Part shown: in pieces, positions 1 through 8,418 of the stretch | Numbering within the stretch: the stretch's first letter is position 1 | Layout: every line of letters starts with the position of its first letter | Assembly (NCBI RefSeq): GCF_024584705.1 | Contig: NZ_CP097384.1 | Span: 496,001 to 560,000, forward strand | Origin: Blastopirellula sp. J2-11 | Lineage (GTDB): Bacteria; Planctomycetota; Planctomycetia; Pirellulales; Pirellulaceae | DNA length: 64,000 nucleotides | Direction of reading: 5' to 3' | The notes under the pieces: generated by a model | Seen by the model: only the letters and a program-made list of their open reading frames with translations | Database searches by the model: none | What the model was told of the DNA's origin: nothing | Position numbers and translations under genes: made by a program

Positions 1-1680
1 CGCAACTGCGCCAACTTGCGGGGCGTCGCTGATTTGGCGCTCTCGTGGCGGAACATAACGCGTTGAGCTCGGCTCACCGTACTCGTCACGACGTCCCCAA
101 ACTTGGGCAAGTGAATCTTGATAAAGCAGCGTCCACTCATCCGAGTGTTGCTGCATCGCTTGGGTCGAATAAGGTTGACCACGATCGATCAGCACTAGAT
201 CGGGCCGGCCATATTTCAACACGCGGCCTGCGTCGGGAGGGCCTGACTCAGCGCTCCGATTTCGCAGCTTGGGATCGGGTCCCAAAATCAAATCGAAGTG
301 CATGTCGAGCACCTCTTGCGGATAACTGGTTCGAAATCGACCATCGAATTGCAACTGCGTATCGCCATCGCTGGCCAACGCGTGGATCGCATACTGGGCC
401 CAGTTATAGGTCGCTACCAGACGGCCTTGCAGATGATGATCGGCCATGTATTGCATCGCTGACACAGGATACTGAGCGCGCGGCGTCGGCATCTGCGAAA
501 GCCGAGGAACCAGCGCCGTGATCAACACCACATACACAACGGCCAGGCCGCCCCCCATCATCCAGGCTTGTCGCGGCGACGGATGTTCGGTCGCCGAACT
601 AGCGCCAAGACAACGCCGCCATGCCGAAGCGAAATGCGGTGCGTACCACAGCCCAAACAAGATCGCCAAAAACGGCGTGTGTCGTTGATGCGCCAGCGCT
701 TGCCAACCGACGACGCCGGTGATCGCCAACTGCGTAAAGTCGAGCGGCTTACGGCTTAGCAAGATCGCAAACGCCAACGCCGCGATCAACGCAACAAAAG
801 CGATCGACGCCAGATTCAGTTCGTACAACGGATGCCATTCGGTGATCTCGGGCCGCGCCGTCCGCAAGGAATTGAGCAACCAAAGATGCAAGTTGGGCCC
901 GTATGGATTCACCAACGTCGCCAGACCGCCGACGACCGCCATCAACGTCAAGCGACGCATCATGCCGGCGCCTTGCCAGCCGCGATCGAGCGATAGCTCG
1001 AGGAAACGGCAAATCAGATATCCCAGAAAAACGGCGTACCCGGCGACAAATCCGCCATGCGCGTTCGCCCAAACGAAAAAGAGAGGGACGCAAAGCCATA
1101 GCCATTTCATGCGCGGGTGCGAAGCGGCGAGCGGTCGATAATCTTCACGACGAAACTGCGCCCCCAACCAGGGCAAACGCCAGTCGTTGCGCCAGCCGGC
1201 GAAACATTGGTCCAGCAATACAATGAGCAGGGTGAACAGGGCGAAGCTTGATAGCTGCGGTCGCGCATTCCAGTGGTTCGTCAAGTTGAGCGCCGCCAAC
1301 AGCGCGACCATTCCAGAGATCATCAGCGGCAAACGCTGCGACTCGCAGCGCCACAGCATGACGCCGACGATCGCTAGTCCCAGCAAACACTTGCCCCACA
1401 ACAGACCGACAGGGCCAATCGTCTCGGCTCCAATCGCCAAAACGACTTCGCTCAGATTTTCATGATTGATCCAGCGGTATCCCTCGGCCGTGTAGCTGTA
1501 AGTGGTCGTCGCCGGCAGCCCTTCGCGCAGCAGATCGGCGCCATATTGCACGTGCCCCCACAGATCGGGATCGGCGACGTGAGGCGTCACGGCCATCGCG
1601 ACCGCTAACAAAATAGCGACCAGCATTCCCCAATGAAGAATGCTCCGCACAGCGGCTGGGGATTTGGAATCGACCGACAT
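1..1680 (-). CDS. Multi-pass membrane protein, C-terminus beyond window (partial)
   Basis: An open frame of 560 codons starts at an ATG on the minus strand (1678-1680) and runs off the left edge without a stop. The N-terminus (MSVDSKSPAAV, then a hydrophobic helix) is followed by a loop with HVADPDLWGHVQYG and then a series of hydrophobic segments typical of a polytopic inner-membrane protein. The later part is more soluble (for example LVLIDRGQPYS). The early 'DPDLWGH' loop and overall plan resemble planctomycete membrane proteins of the glycosyltransferase-39/PMT-like type, but I see no diagnostic catalytic motif and do not assign a reaction. The gene stands alone in this window, divergent from rpiB. 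Confidence 0.75.
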   Translation of the reverse strand, partial: MSVDSKSPAAVRSILHWGMLVAILLAVAMAVTPHVADPDLWGHVQYGADLLREGLPATTTYSYTAEGYRWINHENLSEVVLAIGAETIGPVGLLWGKCLLGLAIVGVMLWRCESQRLPLMISGMVALLAALNLTNHWNARPQLSSFALFTLLIVLLDQCFAGWRNDWRLPWLGAQFRREDYRPLAASHPRMKWLWLCVPLFFVWANAHGGFVAGYAVFLGYLICRFLELSLDRGWQGAGMMRRLTLMAVVGGLATLVNPYGPNLHLWLLNSLRTARPEITEWHPLYELNLASIAFVALIAALAFAILLSRKPLDFTQLAITGVVGWQALAHQRHTPFLAILFGLWYAPHFASAWRRCLGASSATEHPSPRQAWMMGGGLAVVYVVLITALVPRLSQMPTPRAQYPVSAMQYMADHHLQGRLVATYNWAQYAIHALASDGDTQLQFDGRFRTSYPQEVLDMHFDLILGPDPKLRNRSAESGPPDAGRVLKYGRPDLVLIDRGQPYSTQAMQQHSDEWTLLYQDSLAQVWGRRDEYGEPSSTRYVPPRERQISDAPQVGAVA

Positions 1681-1941
1681 AGCGAAAAGAGTGGGTGGGA
1701 AAGTGGACGAAAATTCTCCGAATTCAATGCAAAAGAGTAGGTCATACAGTTTCATCGGCCGGAAAATGAGACCTTGTCGCGGGAATCCGGAAAAAAAAGA
1801 GCCGTAAATGCCGGGTTAACGGCCAGCCGCACGGCCGGCGCCCGCCTAACACGTTCCGATTCTGCCGACTATGATGGGGCGATTCGTCTAATCTCGCCGC
1901 CGTGCGGGGGCTCCCCTCCAATCCTTTCGTTAGTTCGTCCA

Positions 1942-2379
1942 ATGAAGATCGTCGTCGCTTCCGACCACGCCGGCTTTCACTACAAGCAAGCGATTTTGGA
2001 GCATTTGCAGAAACTGGGACACGAAGCTACCGATTACGGCACGTTTTCAGCCGAGTCATGCGACTATCCCGATTTCATCATGCCAGCCGCTCAGGCAGTC
2101 GCCGATGGTAAATTTGAGCGAGGAATCGTTCTCGGAGGTTCCGGCAACGGAGAGGCGATCGCCGCCAATCGGATCCGCGGCGTACGCTGCGCTTATTGCT
2201 GGAGCGTCGAGACTGCCCAGCTAGGCCGAAAGCACAACAACGCCAATGTGATCGCGATCGGCGAACGTCTGATCGAGTTGCCGCTGGCGCTAGAAATTGT
2301 CGACGCTTGGCTCGTTGGCGAGTTTGAAGGGGGCCGACATCAACGTCGCATCGAGAAGCTCGACGAGTTTGAAGGCTAG
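1942..2379 (+). CDS. rpiB: RpiB/LacA/LacB-family sugar-phosphate isomerase (probable ribose-5-phosphate isomerase B)
   Basis: The 145-residue protein has the full RpiB fold length. RpiB interconverts ribose 5-phosphate and ribulose 5-phosphate in the cytosolic pentose phosphate pathway. The N-terminus carries the phosphate/ring-opening motif ASDHAG (Asp8, His9). The catalytic-loop motif is GGSGNGEAIAAN, placing Glu71 where the E. coli-type enzymes use a cysteine-based loop. This is the glutamate subclass known from mycobacterial RpiB. WSVETAQLGRKHNNANV is the conserved second half. The ATG at 1942 was chosen because upstream in-frame codons lie in unconserved sequence and the family begins M-K-I-V-V-A-S-D-H. 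The gene is convergent with the lipoyl-like gene downstream. Confidence 0.93.
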   Translation: MKIVVASDHAGFHYKQAILEHLQKLGHEATDYGTFSAESCDYPDFIMPAAQAVADGKFERGIVLGGSGNGEAIAANRIRGVRCAYCWSVETAQLGRKHNNANVIAIGERLIELPLALEIVDAWLVGEFEGGRHQRRIEKLDEFEG

Positions 2380-2407
2380 AGCAAAGTTTCCTTAGCTTGG
2401 CGCTAGG

Positions 2408-2671
2408 CTAATTTAGCTCTTCGCTAGCAACGATGGCGCCAAGCAACTGCCCCACTTCAATTCGATCGTCTTCATCGACCATCTTCATCGAGAGGACGCC
2501 CGACTCGGGGGCGACGACGTCAAACGTCACTTCGCCGGCGAAGACTTCGAGCAAACGATCTCCGCGGTAGACCGGCTTCCCCTTCGGAACCAGCCACATG
2601 CTGGCGCGAAGCGTCGAGTCATCCAAACCGAGGTCGGGCAATATCAAGGGAACTTGGCGAACTTCTGACAT
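2408..2671 (-). CDS. Lipoyl/biotinyl-like domain protein lacking the acceptor lysine
   Basis: This 87-residue single-domain protein has a biotinyl/lipoyl hammerhead pattern. It starts MSEVRQVPLILPDLGL, followed by VYRGDRLLEVFAGEVTF, DVVAPESGVL and a terminal GQLLGAIV strand. In 2-oxoacid dehydrogenase E2 domains the hairpin reads roughly E-T-D-K-A-T-V and the lysine is lipoylated. Here the aligned stretch is F-A-G-E-V-T-F, so Glu47 takes the lysine position and no covalent cofactor is expected. The ATG at 2671 was preferred over one 24 codons upstream because the domain starts directly after it. No E1, E2 or carboxylase partner is nearby. The function is unknown; it could be a structural or regulatory relic. 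Confidence 0.75.
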   Translation of the reverse strand: MSEVRQVPLILPDLGLDDSTLRASMWLVPKGKPVYRGDRLLEVFAGEVTFDVVAPESGVLSMKMVDEDDRIEVGQLLGAIVASEELN

Positions 2672-2772
2672 AAAGGGCAAGACCGCGCGATCGATGTTTT
2701 TGTTAACGTGCGGCGGAATAAATAACGGCCAACCGCGATCCAAACAAGATCAAAACGAATCTTGGCGCGCAT

Positions 2773-2806
2773 AAAAAAGCGACGTGCGCCTTGCCGCGCA
2801 CGCCGC
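2773..2806 (-). terminator. Intrinsic terminator after the PDZ gene
   Basis: On the minus strand an 11-bp GC-rich stem with one mismatch (GCGGCGTGCGC / GCGCACGTCGC) is followed by six T residues. It sits about 40 nt past the PDZ gene stop and before the lipoyl-like gene, so it should separate the sigma operon from that gene. Confidence 0.8.
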
Positions 2807-2846
2807 TCTCATCCCTCTTCTACCTGGCGAGACACAGGCTTGCTTC

Positions 2847-3797
2847 TTAGATTGCGTGATCGTCTTTCACTGCCGGCGGTTGCGGTTGTCCCTGCATTTG
2901 GCCGCGCATCTGAGCTTTCATCTCTTCGAGCATCTTGTGGATCTGCTGCAGTTGCTGTTGCATCATGGCGTCCGGCGCGCCTTGCGGCAGCAGCGATTCA
3001 ATATCGATTTCGCCCTGCTGGCCAAACGGCATGCCGCCCAAGGATCGCTCAATGAGCGGGCGAATATCTTCCGGCAACTGATCCAGTTGGTCGGCGGTGA
3101 TATCGTAAGACTTGCCATCTTTTTCGATATGCAGCTTCGCCGGCTGGTCCCCTTGGTGCTCGATCTGAACGGTGATGTTCTGACCCGCTTGCGGCAGAGC
3201 ACGCATTGCGCCGGCCTGCGGCATCAGTTGCCCAGGACCAAAAAATCGCATCCGCATCGCATCGCTCGGCAGTTGCTCTGACATGCCGTGCATCATTTGT
3301 GCTTGGGTGATCGCCGCGACGTCTGCTTGCGTCATCGGCCGGGGGCTCACTTCCAACGTCGTTTCTTTGCCGTTGTGCAGTACGACCAACTTGAGCGTCT
3401 CTCCTTCGCCGCCGCGCACCGCTTCGACCAACTTGCGAGCTTCCGCCAACGGGCGCCCGTTCAACTCAAGCAGCACGTCGTCCGCTTCTAGCCCCGCTTG
3501 CGACGCCGGGCTGCCGTCAAACACCGCTTCGACATAGACGCCTTTGTCGGCCAGTTGCGGCAGATGTCGCTTGAGTAGGGCAGGCACTTCGGCGGCCATC
3601 TTGGCGCCGATCCAAAAGTTCTGCTTGGCCTCTTGTTTCTCGGGCTTCGCTTCATCAGCCGGTTTGGCCTCCACCGGCTTGGCTTCAACGACTTTGGCGT
3701 CGTTATTTCCTTCTTGCGCCGCCAGCAAATTGCCGCCGCCGACTGTCGCCGCCATCGCAGCCAACATCAAGCCTTGGGAATACCAATTCGATTTCAT
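2847..3797 (-). CDS. Secreted PDZ-domain protein
   Basis: This 316-residue protein begins with a signal peptide (MKSNWYSQGLMLAAMAATVG, cleavage near LLAAQ). An Ala/Lys/Glu/Pro-rich linker with repeated V-E-A-K-P units covers about residues 35-60. A PDZ domain follows at about 85-155 (GVYVEAVFDGSPASQAGL, then DDVLLELNGRPL). The C-terminal half is Met/Gln-rich and has no protease catalytic motif. It is third in a minus-strand set after an ECF sigma factor and its anti-sigma factor, with only a 60-nt gap, and a terminator follows. The arrangement suggests an envelope-sensing or substrate-presenting role in that sigma system, but this is inference; it may simply be a target gene. Confidence 0.82.
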   Translation of the reverse strand: MKSNWYSQGLMLAAMAATVGGGNLLAAQEGNNDAKVVEAKPVEAKPADEAKPEKQEAKQNFWIGAKMAAEVPALLKRHLPQLADKGVYVEAVFDGSPASQAGLEADDVLLELNGRPLAEARKLVEAVRGGEGETLKLVVLHNGKETTLEVSPRPMTQADVAAITQAQMMHGMSEQLPSDAMRMRFFGPGQLMPQAGAMRALPQAGQNITVQIEHQGDQPAKLHIEKDGKSYDITADQLDQLPEDIRPLIERSLGGMPFGQQGEIDIESLLPQGAPDAMMQQQLQQIHKMLEEMKAQMRGQMQGQPQPPAVKDDHAI

Positions 3798-3857
3798 CGC
3801 TTCAAACTCCTGCTTAAGTCTGGTTTGTTTTGCGTGTGGTCGGCGGTTTGCATCGAC

Positions 3858-4532
3858 TTAGGGAAAGTAATGCTTCGGGGTCGGCTCCACGACGACCTCT
3901 TGCATGGGAATCACCGCCTGACGTCCATCTTTTAAAGTCACCGGCACCCACTGTTGCTTCTGCTGATACTTCCGGCCGGCGTCGCTCAGCTTTTGCAACT
4001 CTGCAGGGCTCATTCCGAACGAAGTCGGAAAAGGCGCCGCAGGATCAAATGGTTTGCTGTCATCAATCGCAATCGGCATCCGATCGACTCGGTCGCCGGA
4101 ACGATAGTTGACGAACAGCCCATTCTCTTGCGGAGAATTTTGAGAAATCGGCGAAACCACCGCAGCGCCGCCGCTGTCCGGGGTCGAAAGGAAGGGCGCA
4201 GCCAACTGACCGCCGATAAACGCGATCATGACCGATGCGGCGAGCGCCGCTAGTTGACCCAAGCGGCCATCCCAACCGCGGGCGCCGTGGAGGATCGGCG
4301 CCGCGGTGGGAGTTGCCGTTGTGGCGCGGGGAATCGCCACGGGGGGGGAATCAACCGTTTGCGGTACTGCTCGCCGCCAAACTTGGTTTTCGACGAATGT
4401 CAGCGCACAATCGCGCCATGCCTCTTCCTGATCCAGCCGCGTCAGTAAGTGCCGCTCTTGCTCGGCTGACAGTTCGCCGTCGACCAATAAATCAATCTGA
4501 CGTTGTAATTCGATTCGTTCGTTTTCGTTCAT
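3858..4532 (-). CDS. Anti-sigma factor-like single-pass membrane protein
   Basis: The 224-residue product overlaps the ECF sigma gene by 4 bp (ATGA), which is strong evidence for translational coupling. The N-terminal 40-50 residues (ERIELQRQIDLLVDGELS) match the short helical anti-sigma domain pattern 'D-G-E-L' without a zinc-binding His-Cys-Cys set. One transmembrane helix lies around residues 98-118 (LAALAASVMIAFIGGQL). The rest is a periplasmic tail ending in a Gln-rich and basic/acidic region. It would hold the sigma factor at the membrane until a signal releases it. Assignment rests on context and the N-terminal pattern rather than a full domain match. Confidence 0.8.
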   Translation of the reverse strand: MNENERIELQRQIDLLVDGELSAEQERHLLTRLDQEEAWRDCALTFVENQVWRRAVPQTVDSPPVAIPRATTATPTAAPILHGARGWDGRLGQLAALAASVMIAFIGGQLAAPFLSTPDSGGAAVVSPISQNSPQENGLFVNYRSGDRVDRMPIAIDDSKPFDPAAPFPTSFGMSPAELQKLSDAGRKYQQKQQWVPVTLKDGRQAVIPMQEVVVEPTPKHYFP

Positions 4533-5095
4533 CGGCGAGTCGCTCCTGCGACGTTCCTGGCACGTAGTTTGTCGCGTAGTCGCCCGCGAGCCCGATGCAG
4601 TCGCGCTTCCACTGCGCTATGGCTCGCGCCGATCCTGTCGGCGATTTGCTGGTAACTCCAATCTTCCAAATACTTCAGCAGCAAAATCTCGGCATCGCGC
4701 TGCGGAAGTTCCGCAAGCGCTGCGCGGACTTGCTGCTGCCGTTCATCCGCCAGAAGCCAACCGAGCGGATCCCGCTCGGCCGGCGATCCGGCCTGCTGAG
4801 CAAATTGCTCGATCTTGCGTTGCTGTCGCCCCTGCTTTCGCCGGAATAGCAACGCCTGACGGATCGCAATCTGGTACAGCCATGGTCCGACGCGCTCCAG
4901 ATCACGCAGCTTGTCGCTGCCCGATATCGCCGCGGCGAACGTCTCTTGAAACGCATCCTCAACATCGTCCTTGTTGCGCAAGCGTGCATACAAGACCGCG
5001 CGCAGCCATTGCTCGTGTTCAGCAAGAATGGCTGGCCAGTCGGGCTTCATGCGGTTGTCTGCGCTGCTGGACAAGGTGCTACTCACTGTTCGCAT
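4529..5095 (-). CDS. ECF-family RNA polymerase sigma factor
   Basis: The 188-residue protein has sigma region 2 (DDVEDAFQETFAAAI, RVGPWLYQIAIRQAL) and region 4 (LAELPQRDAEILLLKYLED, then YQQIADRIGASHSAVEARL HTH). This is the usual ECF layout and length. It heads a minus-strand operon with an anti-sigma factor and a PDZ protein. The ATG at 5095 is used; a second ATG at 5050 (MKPDWP) is an equally reasonable start because region 2 begins after it. The 240-bp space to the divergent epimerase gene should hold its promoter. If autoregulated, an ECF-type -35/-10 would be expected there, but I could not define one by eye. Confidence 0.92.
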   Translation of the reverse strand: MRTVSSTLSSSADNRMKPDWPAILAEHEQWLRAVLYARLRNKDDVEDAFQETFAAAISGSDKLRDLERVGPWLYQIAIRQALLFRRKQGRQQRKIEQFAQQAGSPAERDPLGWLLADERQQQVRAALAELPQRDAEILLLKYLEDWSYQQIADRIGASHSAVEARLHRARGRLRDKLRARNVAGATRR

Positions 5096-5336
5096 AGATA
5101 GTTACCGCTGACGCCGTCGTCTTGCGGAGATTCTCAGAAAAAAGGGGGCCCGATTGAGATCTTTGGCGCATCAGCCCTTTTTACGCAGGAAATCTTGGCT
5201 TGGTTTTCGCTATGGGGCCGGCAATTATGGACTTTTTCTCCCCTGGCCGACATAATGCGCCAGCGTTACTAACCTGAAATTTCCGCCCAAACATGTAACT
5301 TAGGGCTTTTTGTGAGCCGCTAAGGGGAGTCGAGAA

Positions 5337-6488
5337 ATGAACCAAATTATGAGATGCTGGTGCGTCTTCTCATTAGCCGCGAGCCTGTTGGGGACGCAGT
5401 TCGTCCTTGCCGCCGAGCCCACGAAAACTGTCGCAAAGAGTAACGCCGCTATGTCGATTGCATCTCAACCCTTCGGCCAAACCGCCGACGGCCAAGAGGT
5501 CACCCTGTTCACGGTCAAGAATGGGGATCTGGAAATGGAACTGATCAATTACGGGGCGACCATCGTTTCGCTGAAATGCCCCGACAAGAATGGAGTGCTC
5601 GCCAACGTCACCGTTGGCTTGGACGACGTCGACCTGTATGAAGGGGGCCATCCTTATTTCGGCGCGACGGTCGGTCGCTTCGCGAACCGGATCGCCCAAG
5701 GAAAATTCTCGCTCGACGGCAAAGAATATAGCCTGGCCTTAAACAACGGCGAAAACACGCTGCACGGCGGAACCAAAGGTTTTAGCCGCTACGTCTGGAA
5801 CGCCCAAGAAGTAAAAGAGGCCAACAGCGTCGGCGTCGCTTTTACGCGCACCAGTCCCGACGGCGAAGAAGGGTATCCCGGCGCTTTGACGGTCACGGTC
5901 AAATATCTGTTGACCGACGACAATCAGTTGGTCATGGATTACACCGCGACCACCGACGCTGCGACTGTGTTGAACTTGACCAATCATTGCTATTGGAATT
6001 TGGCCGGAGTCGGCAGCGGCAAGGTTTACGATCACCAACTGAAGTTGGAATCCAACGCCTATCTGCCGGTCAGCGACGCGCTCATTCCGACCGGCGAAGA
6101 AGCGCCCGTCAAAGGGACGCCGATGGACTTCACCATGTTCAAACCGGTCGGCCAAGATCTGCAAGCCACCGGCGGCGATCCGGTTGGCTACGATCATTGC
6201 TTCGTCCTGGGGAGTCACGGCAAGTCTGCTTTGGCCGCGACCATCAAAGATCCCAAGTCAGGCCGCGTGATGGAGGTCTACACTACCCAGCCCGGCATCC
6301 AGTTCTATACCGGCAACTTTTTGAGCGGCCTACCGGCTGAAGCTCGGACCGGCCAGCACGAAGCGTTCTGTCTCGAAACGCAACATTACCCCGACACGCC
6401 GAACCAACCGAACTTCCCGACCAGCACGTTGAAGCCGGGCGAAAAATTTCATGAGCAGACGGTGCATAAGTTTCGCGTCGAGAAGTAG
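5337..6488 (+). CDS. Secreted aldose 1-epimerase (galactose mutarotase family)
   Basis: The 383-residue protein has a signal peptide (MNQIMRCWCVFSLAASLLGT, cleavage near VLAAE) ahead of a complete GalM-type domain. Family motifs are present: NYGATIVSLKCPDKNG, PYFGATVGRFANRIAQGKF, NNGENTLHGG with the active-site His, NLTNHCYWNLAG, YDHCFVLG and a late Glu-containing CLETQHYPDTPNQPNFP. These enzymes interconvert alpha and beta anomers of hexoses. Export suggests it acts on sugars released outside the cytoplasm, fitting polysaccharide-degrading planctomycetes. A purine-rich AGGGGAG precedes the ATG by about 6 nt. A strong terminator follows 27 nt after the stop, so the gene is monocistronic. Confidence 0.93.
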   Translation: MNQIMRCWCVFSLAASLLGTQFVLAAEPTKTVAKSNAAMSIASQPFGQTADGQEVTLFTVKNGDLEMELINYGATIVSLKCPDKNGVLANVTVGLDDVDLYEGGHPYFGATVGRFANRIAQGKFSLDGKEYSLALNNGENTLHGGTKGFSRYVWNAQEVKEANSVGVAFTRTSPDGEEGYPGALTVTVKYLLTDDNQLVMDYTATTDAATVLNLTNHCYWNLAGVGSGKVYDHQLKLESNAYLPVSDALIPTGEEAPVKGTPMDFTMFKPVGQDLQATGGDPVGYDHCFVLGSHGKSALAATIKDPKSGRVMEVYTTQPGIQFYTGNFLSGLPAEARTGQHEAFCLETQHYPDTPNQPNFPTSTLKPGEKFHEQTVHKFRVEK

Positions 6489-6514
6489 ACGCGCGGCGCA
6501 TAACAACGAGAAAC

Positions 6515-6542
6515 GGCGTCCAATTTCAGGACGCCTTTTTTT
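6515..6542 (+). terminator. Intrinsic terminator after the epimerase gene
   Basis: GGCGTCC, a 7-nt loop and GGACGCC form a perfect 7-bp stem followed by seven T residues. Confidence 0.9.
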
Positions 6543-6554
6543 ATTTCGAATGAA

Positions 6555-6574
6555 GGTCAGGCCTTGGCCTGACC
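6555..6574. repeat. Short perfect palindrome
   Basis: GGTCAGGCC and GGCCTGACC are separated by TT, giving a 9-bp arm hairpin just past the epimerase terminator. It is of the same kind as the gene-end palindromes at 16112 and 40304, with a different sequence. Confidence 0.7.
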
Positions 6575-6592
6575 AGCCACAAGCAAACCAAG

Positions 6593-6817
6593 ACACTAGC
6601 CCGAATCGCGAGCCGAAGGATAGCGTACTCCACTCCCATAGGGCTGCGAGATTGCCAATAACGCCGTCCAATCGCGCAGCGGTTCATTTGAAAACCGATC
6701 GTCCTCACGAATCGCCGCTTCCCTATTCTTTGACATGAATGACCTTTGGCAGTTGGCTTCCAGGGGATCGAAAATGATGGCGCCCGCATTCCTTCGGTTC
6801 GCGCCTCGGGCTAGTGT
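6593..6817. repeat. Palindromic element, CACTAGCCCG family, degenerate copy
   Basis: Two 28-nt arms (ACACTAGCCCGAATCGCG and onward, and its inverted partner at 6790-6817) match at 25 of 28 positions and enclose about 170 bp without a convincing gene. The arm start ACACTAGCCCG is shared with the elements at 22766 and 40345. The interior contains short open frames (for example from 6735) that I do not believe are genes. Together with the palindrome at 6555 and the transposase relic at 6985, it explains the gap between the epimerase and the isomerase gene. Confidence 0.7.
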
Positions 6818-6984
6818 TCAATTGGTTCGAAAAGGCGCAGCTTCAAAACTTCAAGACTCGTGGTGCGGGTTAGGAAGAGAGATGCCGGCCAAAGATTATC
6901 CGTTGACAAAACGCACGGTTGGTGGTCCGATCCAATCGATTTTCGGAGGGTGCGTCAAGTCGCACTAGGCCCTGCTGACCCGCG

Positions 6985-7560
6985 AAGGTCACCAACGCTT
7001 GGATTCGCGAGCACGCGCCCAACGAGCTGCTAGCGATGTGGGCCGTTGAACTGGCCGAGGTGGATCCGCCGAATCAAGTCGAACGCGTTCGTTGGGTGCT
7101 GCTCACTTTGCAGCCCGTCGAAACGGTGGAGCAAGCCCAGCACGTGATCGACCACGATGCGCAGCGGTGGGCGATCGAAGAATATCACAAGGCGCTGACG
7201 ACCGGATATCAGGTCGAATCCCGTTATTATGAAACGGCCGTGCGTTTGGAATGCATCACCGGCCTGTAGGCGATTGTGGTGACGCAGTTGCTGAAGCAGC
7301 GCAACCTAGCCGAGGAACAGCTGGAACGCCCAGCGATCGAGGTCGTGCCGCCGCAATGAGTCAAGACGATCATCCAGGTCCGTCAGCGTAACGACCCGCG
7401 CGCCAAGCGTCTGGATGCAGCGACGATGCCCCTCGCTGATTTCGTGAAATATTTAGCCGGCTAGGCGGCCACCTTGGCTGGCAAACCCAAGATGGTCACC
7501 CTTGTCGCGTGTATGCGAAAACTGCTTGACGATCAAGGCAGTCGCTACTGCTTCAGTTAG
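6985..7560 (+). pseudogene. IS4 family (Tn5-like) transposase C-terminal remnant
   Basis: The frame reading ELLAMWAVELAEVDPP, RVRWVLLTLQPV and QRWAIEEYHKALTTG is the C-terminal DDE region of Tn5-like transposases. In the family signature Y-(2)-R-(3)-E-(6)-K, the tyrosine position is Asp and the lysine is Thr (LTTG instead of LKTG); Arg and Glu remain. In-frame stops occur at 7267-7269 (TAG), 7357-7359 (TGA) and 7462-7464 (TAG), and the N-terminal two thirds are missing. The terminal stop overlaps the convergent isomerase gene. No terminal inverted repeats could be matched, so this is a long-decayed insertion. Confidence 0.85.
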
Positions 7561-8369
7561 CCCAGGCAGCTCTGCATATACTTCAAGCTGCCGTCGACCA
7601 GCGCTTCGAGGCCTGGTTCATAGTTGAAGACTTCGACCGAGACCCAGCCGTCGTAGTTGACTTCTTTGAGTGCGGCGAAGATGGGGTGGAAGTCGATGTC
7701 GCCCATGCCGGGGCCCAGCTTGTTGGCGTCGTTAGCGTGGAAGTGGGCGATGTGGGGTACGCTGTCGCGGATGATCTGCGGGATCGGTTTGGTCTCGCTC
7801 GACATCGCTTTCACGTCCAAGTGCAATTGGCAGTTGGGGGAGTCGATCATCTCGCGCAGTTCGAGCCCCTTTTCGGCGGTTAGCAAGAAGTCCCCTTCGG
7901 CAGGGCCGAGCGGTTCAAGGGCGAGCGTAATGCCGCATTCTTCCAGCGTCGGCATCGCGCGGCGGAGACAATCGGCCGCGAGCTTCATCGCTTCAGCTTC
8001 GGTCACGCCGGGCAATAGATTGCGCTGCTGCGGGCTTCCCAGCACCATGATCGTGCCCCCCAGATCGCGACAGAGTCGCGCTAGTTCGGCGAAGTAATCG
8101 CTGGTGCGATTGCGGACTTCGTCGTCGGGCGTCGTCAGATAAAAACCTTCGGTTTTCGCCAACAGCCAGTGGAGGCCGATCACGGTGACGCCTGCGTCTT
8201 CGGCGGCGCGACGCGTCTCTTCACGCTGCTGCGGCGTAATGTCATAGGCGCTTTTGGCCATCGTGAAGGGGGCGATTTCGACGCCGGTATAGCCAGCGTT
8301 TTTGGCGTATTCAAAACCGCGGGCCAGAGGCCAGTCTTGGAAGGTCTCGTTGCAGATACCGAATTTCAT
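7557..8369 (-). CDS. Sugar phosphate isomerase/epimerase (xylose isomerase-like TIM barrel)
   Basis: The 270-residue protein is a complete AP endonuclease 2/xylose isomerase-like TIM barrel. It begins MKFGICNETFQDWPLARGF and has metal-ligand motifs at strand ends: LALEPLG (Glu), LHLDVKAM (Asp), HFHANDANK (His) and VSVEVFNYEP (Glu). Members act as sugar epimerases, inosose or hydroxypyruvate isomerases; the substrate cannot be read from the sequence. There is no signal peptide, so it is cytosolic. It is third in the minus-strand series rarA - YeaQ-like - this gene, 49 nt after the YeaQ-like gene. Its stop overlaps the transposase remnant by a few bases. Confidence 0.88.
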   Translation of the reverse strand: MKFGICNETFQDWPLARGFEYAKNAGYTGVEIAPFTMAKSAYDITPQQREETRRAAEDAGVTVIGLHWLLAKTEGFYLTTPDDEVRNRTSDYFAELARLCRDLGGTIMVLGSPQQRNLLPGVTEAEAMKLAADCLRRAMPTLEECGITLALEPLGPAEGDFLLTAEKGLELREMIDSPNCQLHLDVKAMSSETKPIPQIIRDSVPHIAHFHANDANKLGPGMGDIDFHPIFAALKEVNYDGWVSVEVFNYEPGLEALVDGSLKYMQSCLG

Positions 8370-8418
8370 AACACTCGTCAGGTGGGTTCAAGAGGGAAGA
8401 AAATGCCTAGCGTGGTCG

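Noticed and set aside
6735-6968. A 77-codon open frame on the plus strand
   Set aside because: It begins inside the palindromic element at 6593-6817 and runs into unconserved sequence; no domain, signal or ribosome-binding site supports it.
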